Positions 14,726-14,995 of a stretch of 14,995 nucleotides of DNA are shown piece after piece (within the stretch, counting starts at the first letter, position 1; each line of letters opens with the position of its first letter). Both the position numbers and the translations under genes were made by a program. The notes under the pieces were generated by a model. That model was given only the letters and a program-made list of their open reading frames with translations. It was not told the DNA's origin and made no database searches. Source of the stretch: Halanaerobiaceae bacterium (lineage in GTDB: Bacteria; Bacillota; Halanaerobiia; Halanaerobiales; Halarsenatibacteraceae); assembly GCA_003554685.1 (NCBI GenBank), contig PWHA01000125.1:1-14995 (forward strand), in the 5' to 3' direction.

Positions 14726-14818
14726 AGCAGATTATGTTAGTAACCCGATAAAAGTAAATTACTGAATATATTCAATAAAAACTAAAAAAATCCTGCTGTA
14801 TTTAATTAATAAAAATTA

Positions 14819-14995
14819 TTATTTTCTATTAATCTCTTCATGCCTTTCAGCAATCAGCCTGCTGGCATCCTCTATCCATCTTCCGCTGATAAATCTGCGT
14901 GCTACCCAGGCCATCCGCACCAGATAATCCGTCACCAGACCAATAAAAACTCCCGGCAATCCCAGAGCCAGAGAAATACTCAAACCGTAGCTTAA
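14819..14995 (-). CDS. MATE-family multidrug exporter, C-terminal part only
   Basis: The frame enters from the right edge and ends with TAA at 14819 after 58 codons, so only the C-terminus is visible. Residues of a final membrane helix (LSYGLSISLALGLPGVFIGL) lead into VTDYLVRMAWVARRFISGRW, then a charged tail (IEDASRLIAERHEEINRK). The pattern GLPGVFIG...D-LVR...RRF-SGRW is that of the last helix and end of many bacterial MATE exporters, which expel cationic compounds in exchange for Na+ or H+. A salt-loving cell would most likely use Na+, though this cannot be seen here. The spacer of about 216 nt to the permease remnant holds the two tandem repeats. Identification rests on the tail pattern only. 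Confidence 0.75.
   Translation of the reverse strand, partial: LSYGLSISLALGLPGVFIGLVTDYLVRMAWVARRFISGRWIEDASRLIAERHEEINRK

Noticed and set aside
14603..14820. Purine riboswitch before the nucleobase permease remnant
   Set aside because: I looked for the conserved purine-aptamer cores on the minus strand and saw none; only tandem repeats and a weak TGAT-N4-ATCA motif are present.
1..14995. Defence island, toxin-antitoxin pair, CRISPR array or mobile element
   Set aside because: No nuclease, transposase, integrase, spaced repeats or terminal inverted repeats were found; the repeats present are two-copy tandem units only.

Overview
The window most likely comes from a halophilic, fermentative, outer-membrane-bearing Firmicute of the Halanaerobiales type; Halarsenatibacter would fit, but that name is only a guess. 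Three things point there. Several genes have strong AAGGAGG-type ribosome sites. The secreted amylase is very acidic, as expected in high salt. Two small secreted proteins end in the Tyr-x-Phe or Tyr-Arg-Phe signature of outer-membrane beta-barrels. No RNA gene, CRISPR array, phage or insertion sequence was seen.

Layout from left to right. Positions 1-1200 (minus) hold the first 400 codons of a protein I do not recognise. Next is the decayed 3' half of a leucine dehydrogenase gene (1274-1755), abutting the stop codon of a large secreted GH13 amylase/neopullulanase (1756-4131). Then come a zinc-ribbon methyltransferase (4276-4902) and a 2H phosphoesterase (5142-5675), and a divergent VTT/TVP38 membrane protein (5795-6478). 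A two-gene minus-strand unit follows: a cyclophilin-like protein (7138-7512), then an unrecognised helical protein (6528-7106). Two outer-membrane beta-barrel genes (7733-8257 and 9119-9589) flank a possible 53-residue membrane peptide. A radical SAM/helix-hairpin-helix enzyme (9966-11726) faces a D-2-hydroxyacid dehydrogenase (11768-12724), followed by a MscS-type channel (12886-14229). Next is a 44-codon frameshifted remnant of an NCS2 nucleobase permease (14468-14602). The window ends in the last 58 codons of a probable MATE exporter (14819-14995).

The genes do not form one pathway. The common theme is life at the envelope in brine: starch or maltodextrin breakdown outside the cell, beta-barrels, an osmotic safety channel and an exporter. 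I see no convincing new multi-gene system.

The most unusual signal is genomic. Six short two-copy (near-)tandem repeats of 10-21 bp lie in non-coding DNA, four of them on promoter or ribosome-site positions. Two pseudogenes carry inferred small indels, of -1 and -4 nt. Together these suggest a genome shaped by replication slippage. The unrecognised 400-codon gene, the radical SAM enzyme and the 192-residue helical protein are the best candidates for new biochemistry.
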